Position numbers and translations under genes: made by a program
In this document: positions 31,698 to 40,905 of the stretch, piece by piece
Position numbering within the stretch: position 1 is the first letter of the stretch
Layout: each line of letters starts with the position of its first letter
The notes under the pieces: generated by a model
Databases searched by the model: none
Told to the model about the DNA's origin: nothing
Seen by the model: the letters and a program-made list of their open reading frames with translations, nothing else
Origin: Heterotrichella gracilis
Taxonomy: Eukaryota; Sar; Xanthophyceae; Tribonematales; Xanthonemataceae
NCBI GenBank assembly: GCA_032358255.1
Contig: JAULBX010000002.1
Location: 372,001-436,000, forward strand
Length of the DNA: 64,000 nucleotides
Direction: 5' to 3'

Positions 31698-34367
31698 TCA
31701 ATCTTTTGTCACGATCTTTTTCATTCCAATCTGTCCGCTCACATTATAGACCTTCACAAAATAAATTCCTTTTGCAAGTGATTCTAAATTTAATTGATGC
31801 GAATTACCTTTAGCGTTCTCAGTTAATAAAATTTGTCCGGCAATATTTATTACTTCTACTTTTTTTATCTCGCTATTACTTTTAATAGTTACAGATCCCT
31901 TTGTTGGGTTTGGGAATAAATAAATAGTGTTTTCCAATTTATTTTCTTTTATACCAACCGTATTTCCAATTGCAACATTAGTGGCCGAGTTCATACTTAA
32001 AGGTAAAATTATACCATTAGAGTTTGATTGATTAGCAAGTGATAAACTAAAATGAAATAATGTATCAAAACTTAAACTTTGGCTTACTTTAAAATGAAAA
32101 GTGGCGATCTTGCCGCTGCCGCTTACATTAATATTAGTTGTGTGTGTTGAGGCAGAATAAATTACACCTGAGTTAAACTGCTTTTTTCTGAAATGTAAAT
32201 TTTGGTTGTTTGGATTTAAAAAAGATGTCGGGAAGTCAAGATAAACGCTATCCTGCACAAGGTAGGTCTTATCAAAATCAACATTAAATGCTACACCGTT
32301 AATTGCGGTAATTGCATTTGCGCTGTCGCCTAAATAAACAGATGCTGTACCCCATTGACCACTGTGCACTAAAGCCTGATCGGGAACAATGTTTATTTGT
32401 GGATTCGTTACATTAGCATTATTATTTTTGAACGCATGCGTTAAATTATAATTATTATAGATCGCTAATGTATCGTTAAGATCAATTATTCCATCACCAT
32501 TACAATTCGAATGACTTACATTTTTTCCATTGCTTATAAAACCGATCCAATTGTTTGCAAAATACGATTGCCATAAATTACTTGTGCTTGCGCGTGGCGG
32601 ACCCGTTTGTGTAAGATGTAAGCCCAATTCTAAAATATCAAGGTTATTGGCAACGCCATCGCTGTTCGCATCTCCAGGCCATACATCGGCACAGCTGGTG
32701 TTTACAAAAACATTAAATGTTTGCGAGTTTACACAACTTGGCGAATTAGAAGCCGAAACCGTATAATTGCTTGTTGCAGTCGGTAAAATATTTACTGTGT
32801 TAGCGCATGGTACTGAATTTAAAGAATATGAAGAAGCTCCATTTAAAGTAAAGGTGGTACTTGAGCCAATACAAACAATATTTTGGCCTGCTACGGTAAC
32901 ATTAACTGCGCCAACATTAATGGTGAGACTTGTTGACGTTACACAACCATTAATATCCGTGCCTTGTACTGTATAATTTGTTGTGACAGTGGGCGAAAGC
33001 ACAACACTTGCAGCATTTGATCCGGTGCTCCAGGTATATGTATTTGCACCGCTCGCCGAAATGGTTGCCGGCGCCGCTGAGCAAATAGCTGTACTGCCAG
33101 TAATTGATAATGGCGAAGGTGCCGCACTAAAAGCCAACGTAATAGTTTTTGTAACAGGTGCGCAAGAACCGATTGGGTTCATTGTTAAAGTATATGTTCC
33201 TGCAAAATTTGTGGTGAAGGTTTGATTGGTAAATGCGGGTGTGTTATAAGGCGGGTTAACACCAACGCCGGCCCATGAATAAGGGCCTAAGCCCGGAGGG
33301 GCAGTAATAGTAAAGGTAGTGGCGCCACATGTTGGCAATGTCACTGCGGGATTTGCAGCGGAAACAGGATTGTTATTGAACGAAAGCGCCATCGATGCAC
33401 ATTGTGAATCAAAGTATGCATAAGCGCCATGGCCGCCAAAAGCACAATCGATAACTGAAATATCAATTTGAATTTGAAAATTAATATATGGTGATAAATC
33501 TATTGCAGAAGCAACCCAATTTGAATAGTACCATGACCCTCCGCCCTGAGCCGCAACGAAAACTGGCCCACCAGCTGGAATTGTGTAAGAGCAACTAGGG
33601 TTAGGGACGGTTGTTGATATTGTTGGGCAAGCTAAAACAGTTGATGCATTGGTAGCTGTATTGGTGACAATGATATTAATTGTTAAGCCAGGCTGATCAC
33701 AACAAGCATGTGTGCCATCTTGTATAACAGGTAAATAAGCGTATTTAAATAGTGAATTATTTGAATTTACAATAAAGCTTTTAGAGAGTACTGTTGCTTT
33801 AGAACCCGCAGTTGCATCGCCTAATTTAATAAAAGAATTACCGGCAGGTGCTACGTTACTTTGAGAATCAAAATAGGAAGTTATTTGCGTTGGTATTTTT
33901 GGATCCATTATAGGTGCGGAAAAAACAGTATAATTATTATTTGCCGACATAACCGGTAATGAACAACTACCGTTATTTGTACCTGATTGCAAACTCCACC
34001 CTTGAACGGCAGCAGGGGCGACTAACTGAGAAGTGATCAATTCAAAATCTTCATTATTACAAGACCCTCCTGGAGTTAATAAGGCTTTAGATGAATTGAA
34101 GTTTTGAAAAAAGCTAATTTTGCTTTTATTAGCAGTTTGAAGATTGTACTTACTTTTTATGTAATTTCTTTTTTGCTTGTAAAAAAACGCTTTAAGTTCT
34201 TCGCCGTAGCAACCATTCAAAAATGCATCGTCAGCAACCTTAACTTCGTCAAATCCAGCTAACGAATCTGCTGAAAAAATATAATTGTGTTGTATGATCT
34301 TATTATTTTGAGAAATACCTGCCTGAGTAAATAATAAAAGAGCTGCAATGGATAAAAAGTTTTTCAT
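31698..34367 (-). CDS. Large secreted multidomain T9SS protein with dockerin-like repeats
   Basis: The 889-residue protein has a signal peptide (MKNFLSIAALLLFTQAGISQ), a beta-sandwich region containing QGWSLQSGTNNG and Ig/PKD-like repeats (ANTYTWSTGSNAASVVLSPTVTTNYTVQGT). Two dockerin-like calcium loops follow (GDANSDGVANNLDILELG and CNGDGIIDLNDTLAIYNN), then a cohesin-like or Ig-like domain, and a T9SS sorting domain (IYLFPNPTKGSVTIK, KKIVTKD). This is a surface adhesin-like architecture. No enzyme motif was found. The paired EF-hand loops likely bind calcium. Confidence 0.8.
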   Translation of the reverse strand: MKNFLSIAALLLFTQAGISQNNKIIQHNYIFSADSLAGFDEVKVADDAFLNGCYGEELKAFFYKQKRNYIKSKYNLQTANKSKISFFQNFNSSKALLTPGGSCNNEDFELITSQLVAPAAVQGWSLQSGTNNGSCSLPVMSANNNYTVFSAPIMDPKIPTQITSYFDSQSNVAPAGNSFIKLGDATAGSKATVLSKSFIVNSNNSLFKYAYLPVIQDGTHACCDQPGLTINIIVTNTATNASTVLACPTISTTVPNPSCSYTIPAGGPVFVAAQGGGSWYYSNWVASAIDLSPYINFQIQIDISVIDCAFGGHGAYAYFDSQCASMALSFNNNPVSAANPAVTLPTCGATTFTITAPPGLGPYSWAGVGVNPPYNTPAFTNQTFTTNFAGTYTLTMNPIGSCAPVTKTITLAFSAAPSPLSITGSTAICSAAPATISASGANTYTWSTGSNAASVVLSPTVTTNYTVQGTDINGCVTSTSLTINVGAVNVTVAGQNIVCIGSSTTFTLNGASSYSLNSVPCANTVNILPTATSNYTVSASNSPSCVNSQTFNVFVNTSCADVWPGDANSDGVANNLDILELGLHLTQTGPPRASTSNLWQSYFANNWIGFISNGKNVSHSNCNGDGIIDLNDTLAIYNNYNLTHAFKNNNANVTNPQINIVPDQALVHSGQWGTASVYLGDSANAITAINGVAFNVDFDKTYLVQDSVYLDFPTSFLNPNNQNLHFRKKQFNSGVIYSASTHTTNINVSGSGKIATFHFKVSQSLSFDTLFHFSLSLANQSNSNGIILPLSMNSATNVAIGNTVGIKENKLENTIYLFPNPTKGSVTIKSNSEIKKVEVINIAGQILLTENAKGNSHQLNLESLAKGIYFVKVYNVSGQIGMKKIVTKD

Positions 34368-34421
34368 GTTGAATAATTTAGTTTTTATACGAACAGGTTA
34401 AATTTAATTAAAAAAATACGT

Positions 34422-36203
34422 TTACTTAGAGCCATTGAGTGAATACACCCTTTCACCGCTTAAATAGGTATCTAAAACTTTAGTTTTTAGAACATCTTCT
34501 ATTTTGCATTTCATAATATCAGTATCTAAAACAATAATATCCGCGCTTTTCCCTTTTTCCAAACTACCTTTTATTTTTTCTTCGAAATTAGAATAGGCCG
34601 CCCAAATGGTCATGCCTTTTAAAGTTTCTTTGCGCGATAAAGCATTCTCCATTTGAAAACCATTCTTCGGGAACCCTTTGCTATCTTGCCTCGCCACAGC
34701 TGCAAAAAAAGTTTTAAATGGTGAGATGTCTTCCACCGGAAAATCGGTGCCAAGTGCCACTACCCCAACCGAAACTAAAAGATCTTTATACGCATATGCA
34801 CTTTTAACGCGTTCTTCTCCTAACCTGTCTTTTGCCCAATACATATCGCTGGTAGCATGTGTTGGTTGGATTGAAGGGATTACAGACAAACTTTTAAAAT
34901 CCGCAAGATGTTTTTTATCGACTACCTGTGCGTGTTCTATGCGCCATCTTCTTTTTTTGCATATCTCTCTAAATGTTTTTCCATCTATGTCGCCAAACAT
35001 TTTAGGGTTGGTTCCATAAACAGCCAAAATAGCCCAAACAGCCGAGTCACCAATACAATGGGTGTTCATTTGAAATCCATTCAGATCCATTTTGTCCGCC
35101 ATATCCATGTAAAAAGAAAGATCGTTCAACAAAAATCCTTTCCAGTCTTTTTTATCTGCATAATCTTTTAATAGACAAGCTCCTCTCGACCCTAATGCAC
35201 CGTCGCCATAAAACTTAAAGGAGCGAACCGTTAGTCTATCTGTAATATAAATTCCTTTTTTTAAATAATGATCCAGGTTTTCTTGTGTTGGTGTTAACAT
35301 CGCATACACTTTTATTTTAAGCTCATTCTTTTTTTGAAGCTCATCAATCGCATCAACAATATTCTTTTCAAGGCCCGCGTCATCAACGGTAGTTAAACCT
35401 GCTGCGAGGCAGTTTTTTTGCGCTTTTAATAATGCTTTTTGAATTTGTTCTTTACTTGGTTTCGGGATATTTTCTGTTACCAGATCTACTGCATTATCAA
35501 TTAACATGCCTGTTAAAACAAATCCTTCTTTTAACATTGATTTATTTCCAACCTGTTCGTTATATGGCCATGGCATAGATTCTATTGTTCCGCCTTTAAT
35601 TTTTTCGGGACTGTTTATTCCAGCGAGATTAAGAGCAGCTGCGTTTGCCAAAGCAGCGTGGCCATCTATCCTTTTTAAAATAACAGGTGTGTTTGGAAAT
35701 AAAGAATCTAATTTCATTCGGTCAGGATATTGTTTATTCTCCCAATCGTTTTGATCCCAACCCCGCCCAATGATCCAGTCTTCTTCAGCGGTAATTTTTT
35801 TTAATTTATTACTGTTTGTTTCAGGAAACATATTCCTTTCTTTCGCAAAAGCAATAGTTCTTTCAATAACTTCTTCAAACGACTTTGTACCCACCAGATC
35901 CAATTCATTCAATCCCTTTCCGTAGCCGTAAAAATGACAATGTGCATCTATAAATCCCGGAAATACGGCTTTTCCATTAAGGTCTCTTGTGTTTTCCGAT
36001 CCATATTTTTGCAAGATCGCATCGTTTGTATTTACTTCTATTATTTTACCATCTTTAATGGCGATAGCTTCATAAGTAGTAAATAAAGAATCAACCGAAT
36101 ATATCACTGCGTTATGTAGTATTGTATCTACTTTGATCTTTTCGGGTGAACAGGAAAACAAAAAAGAAATTGTTACTATTAAAATAAAAGTGTTTTTTAG
36201 CAT
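34422..36203 (-). CDS. YtcJ-like amidohydrolase lipoprotein
   Basis: The ATG at 36203 (MLKNTFILIVTISFLFSC) begins a lipoprotein signal; a TTG at 36209 is less likely. The metal-dependent amidohydrolase (Amidohydro_3) domain shows FPGFIDAHCHFYGYG with the metal HxH, WIIGRGWDQNDW, MNTHCIGDSAVW, RWRIEHAQVV and ALGTDFPVE with the catalytic Asp. It ends with the sandwich-domain motif KGKSADIIVLD. Substrate is not known; relatives cleave amide or ester bonds of small molecules. A TAAATTTG box at 36214-36207 would give a nearly leaderless mRNA. Confidence 0.9.
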   Translation of the reverse strand: MLKNTFILIVTISFLFSCSPEKIKVDTILHNAVIYSVDSLFTTYEAIAIKDGKIIEVNTNDAILQKYGSENTRDLNGKAVFPGFIDAHCHFYGYGKGLNELDLVGTKSFEEVIERTIAFAKERNMFPETNSNKLKKITAEEDWIIGRGWDQNDWENKQYPDRMKLDSLFPNTPVILKRIDGHAALANAAALNLAGINSPEKIKGGTIESMPWPYNEQVGNKSMLKEGFVLTGMLIDNAVDLVTENIPKPSKEQIQKALLKAQKNCLAAGLTTVDDAGLEKNIVDAIDELQKKNELKIKVYAMLTPTQENLDHYLKKGIYITDRLTVRSFKFYGDGALGSRGACLLKDYADKKDWKGFLLNDLSFYMDMADKMDLNGFQMNTHCIGDSAVWAILAVYGTNPKMFGDIDGKTFREICKKRRWRIEHAQVVDKKHLADFKSLSVIPSIQPTHATSDMYWAKDRLGEERVKSAYAYKDLLVSVGVVALGTDFPVEDISPFKTFFAAVARQDSKGFPKNGFQMENALSRKETLKGMTIWAAYSNFEEKIKGSLEKGKSADIIVLDTDIMKCKIEDVLKTKVLDTYLSGERVYSLNGSK

Positions 36204-36220
36204 GATCAAATTTAAGAAAT

Positions 36221-36583
36221 ATGCTTCCGGAACAAAATAAAAAAATTGCGCTTAAATGGTTTGAAGCGTTTAATGCGCATGACCTTGAAAAATTATTATC
36301 ACTTTACGACGATAATGCCGAACATTTTAGTCCGAAATTAAAAATTCACAAACCCGAAACACAAGGCTTAATAAAAGGAAAACAAGCTTTACGCGAATGG
36401 TGGCAAGACGCCTTTAACCGATTGCCAACCCTGAACTACGAAGTGCTAAAATTAACAGCAGATGACGAACAGGTTTTTATGGAATATATAAGGCACGTTA
36501 AAACCGACGAAGATCTGCGGGTTGGCGAGGTTTTACAAATAAAAAACGGTTTAATTGTTTTTTCACGGGTATATCATGGCTAA
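36221..36583 (+). CDS. SnoaL/NTF2-like protein
   Basis: The 120 residues have one NTF2-like alpha+beta cone: KKIALKWFEAFNAHDLEKLLSLYDDNAEHFSP, LIKGKQALREWWQDAF, and a beta sheet ending VGEVLQIKNGLIVFSRVYHG. Members act as polyketide cyclases, isomerases or ligand binders; the role here is unknown. It is divergent from the amidohydrolase gene, with only 17 bases between the two start codons. Confidence 0.85.
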   Translation: MLPEQNKKIALKWFEAFNAHDLEKLLSLYDDNAEHFSPKLKIHKPETQGLIKGKQALREWWQDAFNRLPTLNYEVLKLTADDEQVFMEYIRHVKTDEDLRVGEVLQIKNGLIVFSRVYHG

Positions 36584-36677
36584 AAGCCAATTTTTTCACC
36601 CTTTTAGGGGTATTTAGCGCATATTTATTTTCGGTTATTTTAAGATTAATTTCATAAATTCACCAACAATAGTTAAA

Positions 36678-38846
36678 ATGAAAAAATTAGTATTCATTCT
36701 TATTTCAATTCCCGTTTTAGTTTTCTCACAACAAAAACTAACATTAGAGAATATTTGGGCAAGCGGTATGTTTTACGCAAAACATGCTGAAAGTTTTAAC
36801 GTTATGAACGACGGCGTAAATTACGTTGATATTGTGAGCCAGGCGGGAGAATTTACTTTAAGCCAGTTCGACTTAAAAACAGGGAATAAAATTAAAGACC
36901 TTGTTAAGGCAAGTGACTTAAAATTCAATGATAAACAACTTGATATAAATACTTACCAGTTCAGTCCGAACGAAGATAAATTATTGCTGTACGAGAATCT
37001 TGCAAACGTGTATCGCCGTTCGCCAAAGGCAAATTATTATGTTTATGATATTGCTTCAAAAAAAACCACACAACTATCTGATAAAGGTCAACAAATGTTT
37101 CCGAACTTTTCGCCTGACGGAAAAAAAGTAGCTTATGTAAGAGATAATAATTTATACATTAAACATCTGGATACTGGCCTCGAAGTTACAGTTACACGTG
37201 ATGGTGAAGCTAATAAAATTAAGAACGGTTGGGCCGACTGGGTTTATGAAGAAGAGTTTTCGCGCGCGGATTATTTTGATTGGAGCAGTAATAGTCAATA
37301 TTTAGCTTACGTAAAATTTGATGAGACCCGTGTAAAAGAGTATACAATGGATTATTATAATGGTGAATTGTATCCAACCCCTTACACCTTTAAATACCCT
37401 AAGGCAGGTGAAGATAATTCAATTGTATCGGTTCATGTTTTTGATGAGACCAGCAAAAAAACAGTTACTGCAGATATTGGTGCAGAAAAGGATATCTATA
37501 TCCCGCGCATTCAATTCACAAATAATCCTTTGGTACTTTCTATTACCCGTTTAAACCGTTTACAAAATAAATTAGAAATACTTTTTACGGACGTTGTAAA
37601 TGGAAAAGGCGTTGTTGCCTACACAGATGAAAGTAAAACTTATGTTGACGTAACAGATGACCTACGTTTTGTTGGCGATAAGGGATTTATTATTTCGAGC
37701 GAGCGTAATGAATACAATCATTTATATTATTACGACATCAGCGGTAAATTAATTAATCAGATCACTAGCGGCCCATGGGATGTTATGGAGTTTAGTGGCT
37801 TTGATGAAGACACAAAAACACTTTATTATGTTTCTACAGAGAACGGAGCCATTAATCGCGATGTTTACAGTATTAAGTTGAATGGAAAAGATAAAAAACG
37901 TTTATCAACCAAACCCGGTTTTACAAACTTTGAATTTACACCGGGCTTTAAATATTATATTTCAAGTCATAGTGATGCAAATACACCTCCGGTTTATGAA
38001 TTAAATAGCATAGACGGAAAAACAGTAAAATTACTGGAAGACAATAAGGTGTTAAAAAGCACTATGAAAAACTACAATTTGTCTACTAAAGAATTTTTCA
38101 AATTTAAAACTTCTGAAGGTGTTGAGTTAAATGGCTGGATGTTGAAACCACAAAATTTTGATTCAACAAAAAAATATCCGGTATACATGTATGCTTATGG
38201 TGGGCCGGGTGCTAACGAAGTAAATAATGCATGGGATGGTATTGATTATTTTTGGCACAGCATGCTTAACCAGGAAGGTTACATGGTTGTTTGTGTAGAT
38301 AACAGAGGAACGCAAGGGCGTGGCCGCCAATTCAAACACAGCACTTATATGCAATTGGGTAAATTAGAAACTATTGATCAAATAGAAGTGGCAAAATATT
38401 TAGGAAAACAATCTTACGTTGACAGTAAACGTATTGGTTTCCAGGGGTGGAGTTATGGTGGTTACATGGCCTCGTTATTAATTTCAAAAGGCGGCGACGT
38501 TTTTAAAACCTCTATTGCTGTTGCGCCGGTTACAAACTGGAAATATTATGATAATATTTATACTGAACGTTTTTTACGTAAACCGCAGGATAATAAAAGT
38601 GGTTACGAAGATAACTCGCCAACTAATTTTGTGAAAGGTATAAAAGGTAAATTTTTATTGATCCACGGAAGTGCAGACGATAATGTGCATTTACAAAACA
38701 GTATGGAATTGGCAAACGCATTGGTAAATAATAATATTCCTTTTGATTTTATGCTTTATCCAAATAAAAGCCACGGTATTAGTGGTGGTTACACACGCTT
38801 ACACATTTTCTCGAAAATGTTGAAGTTTACAAAAGAGAATTTATAA
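36678..38846 (+). CDS. Dipeptidyl peptidase IV (S9B)
   Basis: The 722-residue exported serine peptidase removes X-Pro/X-Ala dipeptides from peptide N-termini. It has a signal peptide (1-17), a beta-propeller carrying the DPP IV double-Glu motif WVYEEEF (188-194) that holds the substrate amino terminus, and an S9 hydrolase domain. The catalytic residues are Ser592 (GWSYGGY), Asp about 667 (GSADDNVH) and His699 (NKSHGI). The length equals that of Bacteroidota DPP IV. The sirtuin gene starts 1 base after the stop. Confidence 0.96.
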   Translation: MKKLVFILISIPVLVFSQQKLTLENIWASGMFYAKHAESFNVMNDGVNYVDIVSQAGEFTLSQFDLKTGNKIKDLVKASDLKFNDKQLDINTYQFSPNEDKLLLYENLANVYRRSPKANYYVYDIASKKTTQLSDKGQQMFPNFSPDGKKVAYVRDNNLYIKHLDTGLEVTVTRDGEANKIKNGWADWVYEEEFSRADYFDWSSNSQYLAYVKFDETRVKEYTMDYYNGELYPTPYTFKYPKAGEDNSIVSVHVFDETSKKTVTADIGAEKDIYIPRIQFTNNPLVLSITRLNRLQNKLEILFTDVVNGKGVVAYTDESKTYVDVTDDLRFVGDKGFIISSERNEYNHLYYYDISGKLINQITSGPWDVMEFSGFDEDTKTLYYVSTENGAINRDVYSIKLNGKDKKRLSTKPGFTNFEFTPGFKYYISSHSDANTPPVYELNSIDGKTVKLLEDNKVLKSTMKNYNLSTKEFFKFKTSEGVELNGWMLKPQNFDSTKKYPVYMYAYGGPGANEVNNAWDGIDYFWHSMLNQEGYMVVCVDNRGTQGRGRQFKHSTYMQLGKLETIDQIEVAKYLGKQSYVDSKRIGFQGWSYGGYMASLLISKGGDVFKTSIAVAPVTNWKYYDNIYTERFLRKPQDNKSGYEDNSPTNFVKGIKGKFLLIHGSADDNVHLQNSMELANALVNNNIPFDFMLYPNKSHGISGGYTRLHIFSKMLKFTKENL

Positions 38847-38847
38847 T

Positions 38848-39543
38848 ATGTTCAAAAAACGCCTGATAGTATTTACTGGTGCCGGAATAAGTGCAGAGAG
38901 TGGAATTAAAACATTTCGCGATTCAGGTGGGCTTTGGGAAGAACATAAAATTGAAGATGTGGCAACCCCCGAAGCGTGGGTAAAGAACAGGGAGTTAGTT
39001 TTAGAATTTTACAATCAACGTCGTAAACAGGTAATTGCGGCTAAGCCAAACGCAGCGCATGAGTTTATTGCCGAATTGCAAAATAAATTTGATGTACAGG
39101 TAATAACACAAAATGTGGATGATCTGCATGAACGTGCCGGAAGTAAAAACGTAATGCACCTGCATGGCGAGATAATGAAAGCGAGAAGCACTGCCGATCC
39201 ATCATTAGTTTATCCATTAAAAAAACCGGAAATTTTACTTGGCGACCTTTGTGTAATGGGTTCGCAGTTGCGCCCGCATATTGTTTGGTTTGGCGAAGAC
39301 GTGCCATACATGGAACAGGCCAACCTTAGTGCGGAAAAAGCAGACCTATTTGTTGTAGTGGGTACTTCATTAAATGTATATCCTGCAGCAGGCATCATCA
39401 ATTTTGTAAATGTAAACACACCAAAGTGGTTGGTAGATCCGGGTGATTTTAATTTAGATTATATAAAACAATTAAAGCACATTAAACAAACCGCTGTTAA
39501 TGGCGTGAAAAGTTTAAAAGAAGAATTATATAAAAGTTTGTAA
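38848..39543 (+). CDS. SIR2-family NAD-dependent protein deacylase (sirtuin)
   Basis: The 231 residues have GAGISAESGI (11-20), QNVDDLHERAGS with catalytic His106 (HLHGE), QLRPHIVWFGE and GTSLNVYPAAG. Tyr55-x-x-Arg58 (FYNQRRK) is the SIRT5/CobB motif that favours acidic acyl groups such as succinyl-lysine. The usual four zinc cysteines are missing; only one Cys is present in that region, which I recall to be common in Bacteroidota homologues. It is probably co-transcribed with the DPP IV gene and followed by a strong hairpin. Confidence 0.92.
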   Translation: MFKKRLIVFTGAGISAESGIKTFRDSGGLWEEHKIEDVATPEAWVKNRELVLEFYNQRRKQVIAAKPNAAHEFIAELQNKFDVQVITQNVDDLHERAGSKNVMHLHGEIMKARSTADPSLVYPLKKPEILLGDLCVMGSQLRPHIVWFGEDVPYMEQANLSAEKADLFVVVGTSLNVYPAAGIINFVNVNTPKWLVDPGDFNLDYIKQLKHIKQTAVNGVKSLKEELYKSL

Positions 39544-39546
39544 AAC

Positions 39547-39585
39547 AAAAAAGCCACCGAAATTTTTCAGTGGCTTTTACTTTTT
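39547..39585. terminator. Bidirectional intrinsic terminator
   Basis: AAAAGCCAC (39549-39557) and GTGGCTTTT (39570-39578) flank a 12-base loop, with A tracts before and T tracts after. It lies between the sirtuin gene and the convergent small Cys-rich gene. Confidence 0.85.
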
Positions 39586-39603
39586 ACTCAAACAAAATTT
39601 ATT

Positions 39604-39759
39604 TTATTTTCTTCCAGGGCATTTTTTACAACGATCGCCTTTTTTAAAATTTTTGCAGCAATCTTTTTTCTTTTTGCAACAATCGGCAAAAACAGTTAAA
39701 GGACAATTATTTTGAAAGAATATGGGCGTTTTAGGCTTTTCTAAATTCTCTAAATTCAT
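39604..39759 (-). CDS. Small Cys- and Lys-rich protein (51 aa)
   Basis: A 51-codon ATG frame ends in TAA 19 bases before the shared terminator. It begins MNLENLEKPKTPIFFQNN and then has seven cysteines in 29 residues, in the pattern C-x7-CC-x5-CC-x8-C-x2-C, embedded in lysines (CCKKKKDCC, GDRCKKCPG). The end is KCPGRK. The spacing suggests a metal-binding or disulfide-rich mini-protein. Similar short CC...CxxCP proteins exist in Bacteroidota as far as I recall, but no function is known. Being below the usual length cut-off, it is easily missed. Confidence 0.7.
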   Translation of the reverse strand: MNLENLEKPKTPIFFQNNCPLTVFADCCKKKKDCCKNFKKGDRCKKCPGRK

Positions 39760-39827
39760 GTTATAAAGCTAGTTGAATGATTTAGTTTTTTAAATACCAT
39801 AAAAAGGGTAATTTTCAGCTCTCAAAC

Positions 39828-40904
39828 ATGAACATAGCACCATTACATAGCTGGTTAGCCTCAAACACACAGCCCTTATTAATAGCGGGTCCTTGCGGTG
39901 CGGAGTCGCTTGAACAGCTTGCCAACACAGCAAAAGGGCTCAAAGAAACCGGAAAAGTAGCTTTATTCCGCGCCGGCGTATGGAAACCCCGCACCCGCCC
40001 TAATGCTTTTGAAGGCAAAGGTGAAGAAGCTTTAAAATGGCTGGTTGAAATAAAGAAAGAATTTGGTTTTAAAATTACCGTAGAAGTTGCCAATGCGCAG
40101 CACACCGAACTGGCTTTAAAATACGGCATTGATGTGTTGTGGATAGGCGCTCGTACAACCGTTAACCCATTTAGTGTACAAGAAATTGCCGACGTTTTAA
40201 AAGGCGTAGATGTGCCCGTAATGGTTAAAAACCCTATTCATGCCGACCTTCAATTATGGCGAGGAGCCATTGAAAGGATCAATAATAGTGGCATTACAAA
40301 ACTTGCTGCGATACACAGAGGCTTTTATGTTTATGGTAAAACGAAATACCGTAACAAACCCATGTGGCAATTGCCAATTGAACTAAGAACGTTATTTCCC
40401 GATCTCCCCATTATTTGCGATCCGAGTCATATTAGCGGAAACAGAGAATTAATTTCCTCTGTTGCACAAAAAGCGTTAGACCTTGGCATGAATGGTTTAA
40501 TGATCGAATCACATTACGATCCTTCTGTTGCTTTGAGTGATGCCGAACAACAATTAACACCGGTACAATTAAATGAACTTGTCTCAAAATTAATTTTACG
40601 AAAACAACGTTCTAGCGACGACGCCGTTCTTGATAAATTGGCAGAGCTGCGAAACATTATTGACGAAGTGGATGAAGAACTAATTAATGTTTTGAAAAAA
40701 CGCACACAGATCATTGAAGAAATTGGTGCTTATAAAAAAGAACATGACATTACTATTTTCCAATTGGAGCGTTGGCAGGAAATTTTACGCACGCGCGCTC
40801 AATTAGCAGAAAAATTAGGTATCTCTAGGAATCACGTAGAAAAAATTTGCCAGCTGTTACACGAAGAAAGTATTCGCATTCAGAATAGTGTGATGAATAA
40901 ATAA
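39828..40904 (+). CDS. Bifunctional DAHP synthase-chorismate mutase
   Basis: The 358 residues join two aromatic-pathway enzymes. Residues 1-260 form a class I-beta (KDO8P-type) DAHP synthase: LLIAGPCGAES, FRAGVWKPRTRPNAFEGKG, WIGARTTVNPFSVQEIA, PVMVKNPIHADLQLWRGA, AAIHRGFYVYGKTKYRN, ICDPSHISGNRE. Residues about 265-350 form an AroQ-type chorismate mutase: LAELRNIIDEVDEELINVLKKRTQIIEEIGAYKK. The mutase domain probably gives prephenate-sensitive control of the synthase. The order DAHPS-CM is that seen in other Bacteroidota. Confidence 0.96.
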   Translation: MNIAPLHSWLASNTQPLLIAGPCGAESLEQLANTAKGLKETGKVALFRAGVWKPRTRPNAFEGKGEEALKWLVEIKKEFGFKITVEVANAQHTELALKYGIDVLWIGARTTVNPFSVQEIADVLKGVDVPVMVKNPIHADLQLWRGAIERINNSGITKLAAIHRGFYVYGKTKYRNKPMWQLPIELRTLFPDLPIICDPSHISGNRELISSVAQKALDLGMNGLMIESHYDPSVALSDAEQQLTPVQLNELVSKLILRKQRSSDDAVLDKLAELRNIIDEVDEELINVLKKRTQIIEEIGAYKKEHDITIFQLERWQEILRTRAQLAEKLGISRNHVEKICQLLHEESIRIQNSVMNK

Positions 40905-40905
40905 A

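Noticed and set aside
34678-35171. Plus-strand frames of 113 and 87 codons within the amidohydrolase
   Set aside because: Antisense shadows of metal-site coding regions.
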